5,691 nt of DNA, from positions 1-5,691 of the forward strand of contig JBGAOK010000148.1 of assembly GCA_044221805.1 (NCBI GenBank), given 5' to 3'. The notes below the pieces were generated by a model, which worked only from the letters and a program-made list of their open reading frames with translations, searched no databases and was not told where the DNA came from. This document shows, one piece after another, positions 5,468 to 5,691 of this stretch (position 1 is its first letter; the number at the start of each line of letters is the position of its first letter). This DNA comes from Meridianimarinicoccus sp044221805. GTDB lineage: Bacteria > Pseudomonadota > Alphaproteobacteria > Rhodobacterales > Rhodobacteraceae. A program made the translations under genes and the position numbers.

Positions 5468-5487
5468 CAACCCGGTCGACGCGTCGT

Positions 5488-5633
5488 CTTGCGCCGCGTC
5501 CGTCAGGGTTCAGCCCGCTACGCCGACCTGAGCGGGTGGGGGTGCGGTCTGGCGGTCGAAGGCGCACAGACCGGCCCTCGCCGCCGCGCGAATAGCCCCT
5601 GGACGGCAGCGTTCGTCTTTCCTGTGAGGCAAG
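5488..5633 (+). ncRNA. Candidate structured RNA after gcrA, possibly 6S RNA-like
   Basis: This gene-free stretch folds by eye into a long rod. The apical arm runs from 5532 to 5584: CGGTCTG (5545-5551) pairs with CAGACCG (5567-5573), extended inward by GCG/CGC with one bulge to an 8-base loop, and outward through about ten more pairs (5532-5543 with 5574-5584). Below it is an open bubble (about 5509-5531 and 5585-5596). A second stem pairs 5500-5508 with 5597-5606 (9 pairs, one bulge). CTTGC (5488-5492) can pair with GCAAG (5629-5633) as an outermost stem. Three pairs of the apical arm are G-U on the plus strand and would be A-C mismatches on the minus strand, so a plus-strand RNA is favoured. 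Rod, bubble and closing stem match the architecture of 6S RNA, the sigma70-polymerase decoy. I do not recognise the primary sequence, and the ends are approximate; a leader RNA of the next gene is the main alternative. Confidence 0.42.
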
Positions 5634-5642
5634 CCCTGCTGT

Positions 5643-5674
5643 GCGCGAACGGCCGCGGCCGCGCCCGTTCGCGC
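5643..5674 (+). terminator. Perfect 10-bp hairpin near the right edge
   Basis: GCGCGAACGG (5643-5652) and CCGTTCGCGC (5665-5674) are perfect reverse complements around a 12-base GC loop. It follows the candidate structured RNA directly. Only TT follows the stem, so as an intrinsic terminator it is atypical. It could end that RNA, belong to the leader of a gene beyond the window, or be a protein-binding inverted repeat. Confidence 0.4.
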
Positions 5675-5691
5675 TTCAGCGGCATTCCGAT

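Noticed and set aside
5500..5525. tRNA- or tmRNA-like T-arm (GGGTTCAGCCC) after gcrA
   Set aside because: The 5-bp stem with 7-base loop cannot be formed around it, and no acceptor stem, CCA end or peptide-tag sequence is present on either strand.
5399..5691. RNase P RNA or SRP RNA on either strand
   Set aside because: The conserved elements of these RNAs (such as GAGGAAAGTCC and ACAGAAA, or the SRP GGAAGG/AGCAG core) are absent; the AGGAAAG seen on the minus strand near 5615-5622 lacks the rest.

Overview
The window is very GC-rich with strong G/C bias at third codon positions. It carries gcrA, a cell-cycle regulator gene confined to alphaproteobacteria, and a trpA whose product fits alphaproteobacterial TrpA. 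I infer a chromosomal segment of an alphaproteobacterium, most likely Rhodobacterales (Paracoccus/Rhodobacter-like). I see no insertion sequence, phage gene, CRISPR array, tRNA or rRNA. The order-level assignment rests on memory of the families, not on a search.

Layout. Positions 1-186 hold the 3' end of a plus-strand DUF1697 gene. It meets a minus-strand cluster tail to tail, 6 bp apart. That cluster reads from right to left: an unrecognised 136-residue basic protein (2026-1616), a MoaD/ThiS-like beta-grasp protein ending in Gly-Gly (1542-1273), and, 3 bp further on, a BNR/Asp-box repeat protein (1269-193). A 187-bp divergent region (2027-2213) separates it from a plus-strand series: a PhnB-like VOC protein (2214-2630), an SDR-like protein lacking the usual catalytic tyrosine (2679-3344), a second PhnB-like VOC protein (3370-3789) and trpA (3854-4645). 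After a 174-bp gap with a candidate promoter comes gcrA (4820-5398). The last 293 bp have no gene but contain a strongly structured stretch whose pairing favours a plus-strand RNA. Its rod-and-bubble shape resembles 6S RNA. It is followed by a perfect 10-bp hairpin that has an alternative pairing partner upstream.

How they work together. TrpA makes indole from indole-3-glycerol phosphate for tryptophan synthesis, but no trpB or trpF lies in this window. The VOC-SDR-VOC genes are closely spaced and probably co-transcribed; their substrate cannot be read from sequence. The MoaD-like and BNR genes are almost certainly co-transcribed and may act together. GcrA links CcrM methylation of GANTC sites to sigma70 transcription. 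The most interesting parts are the structured RNA region after gcrA, the MoaD-like/BNR pair with no activating enzyme nearby, and the tyrosine-less SDR between two VOC paralogues.
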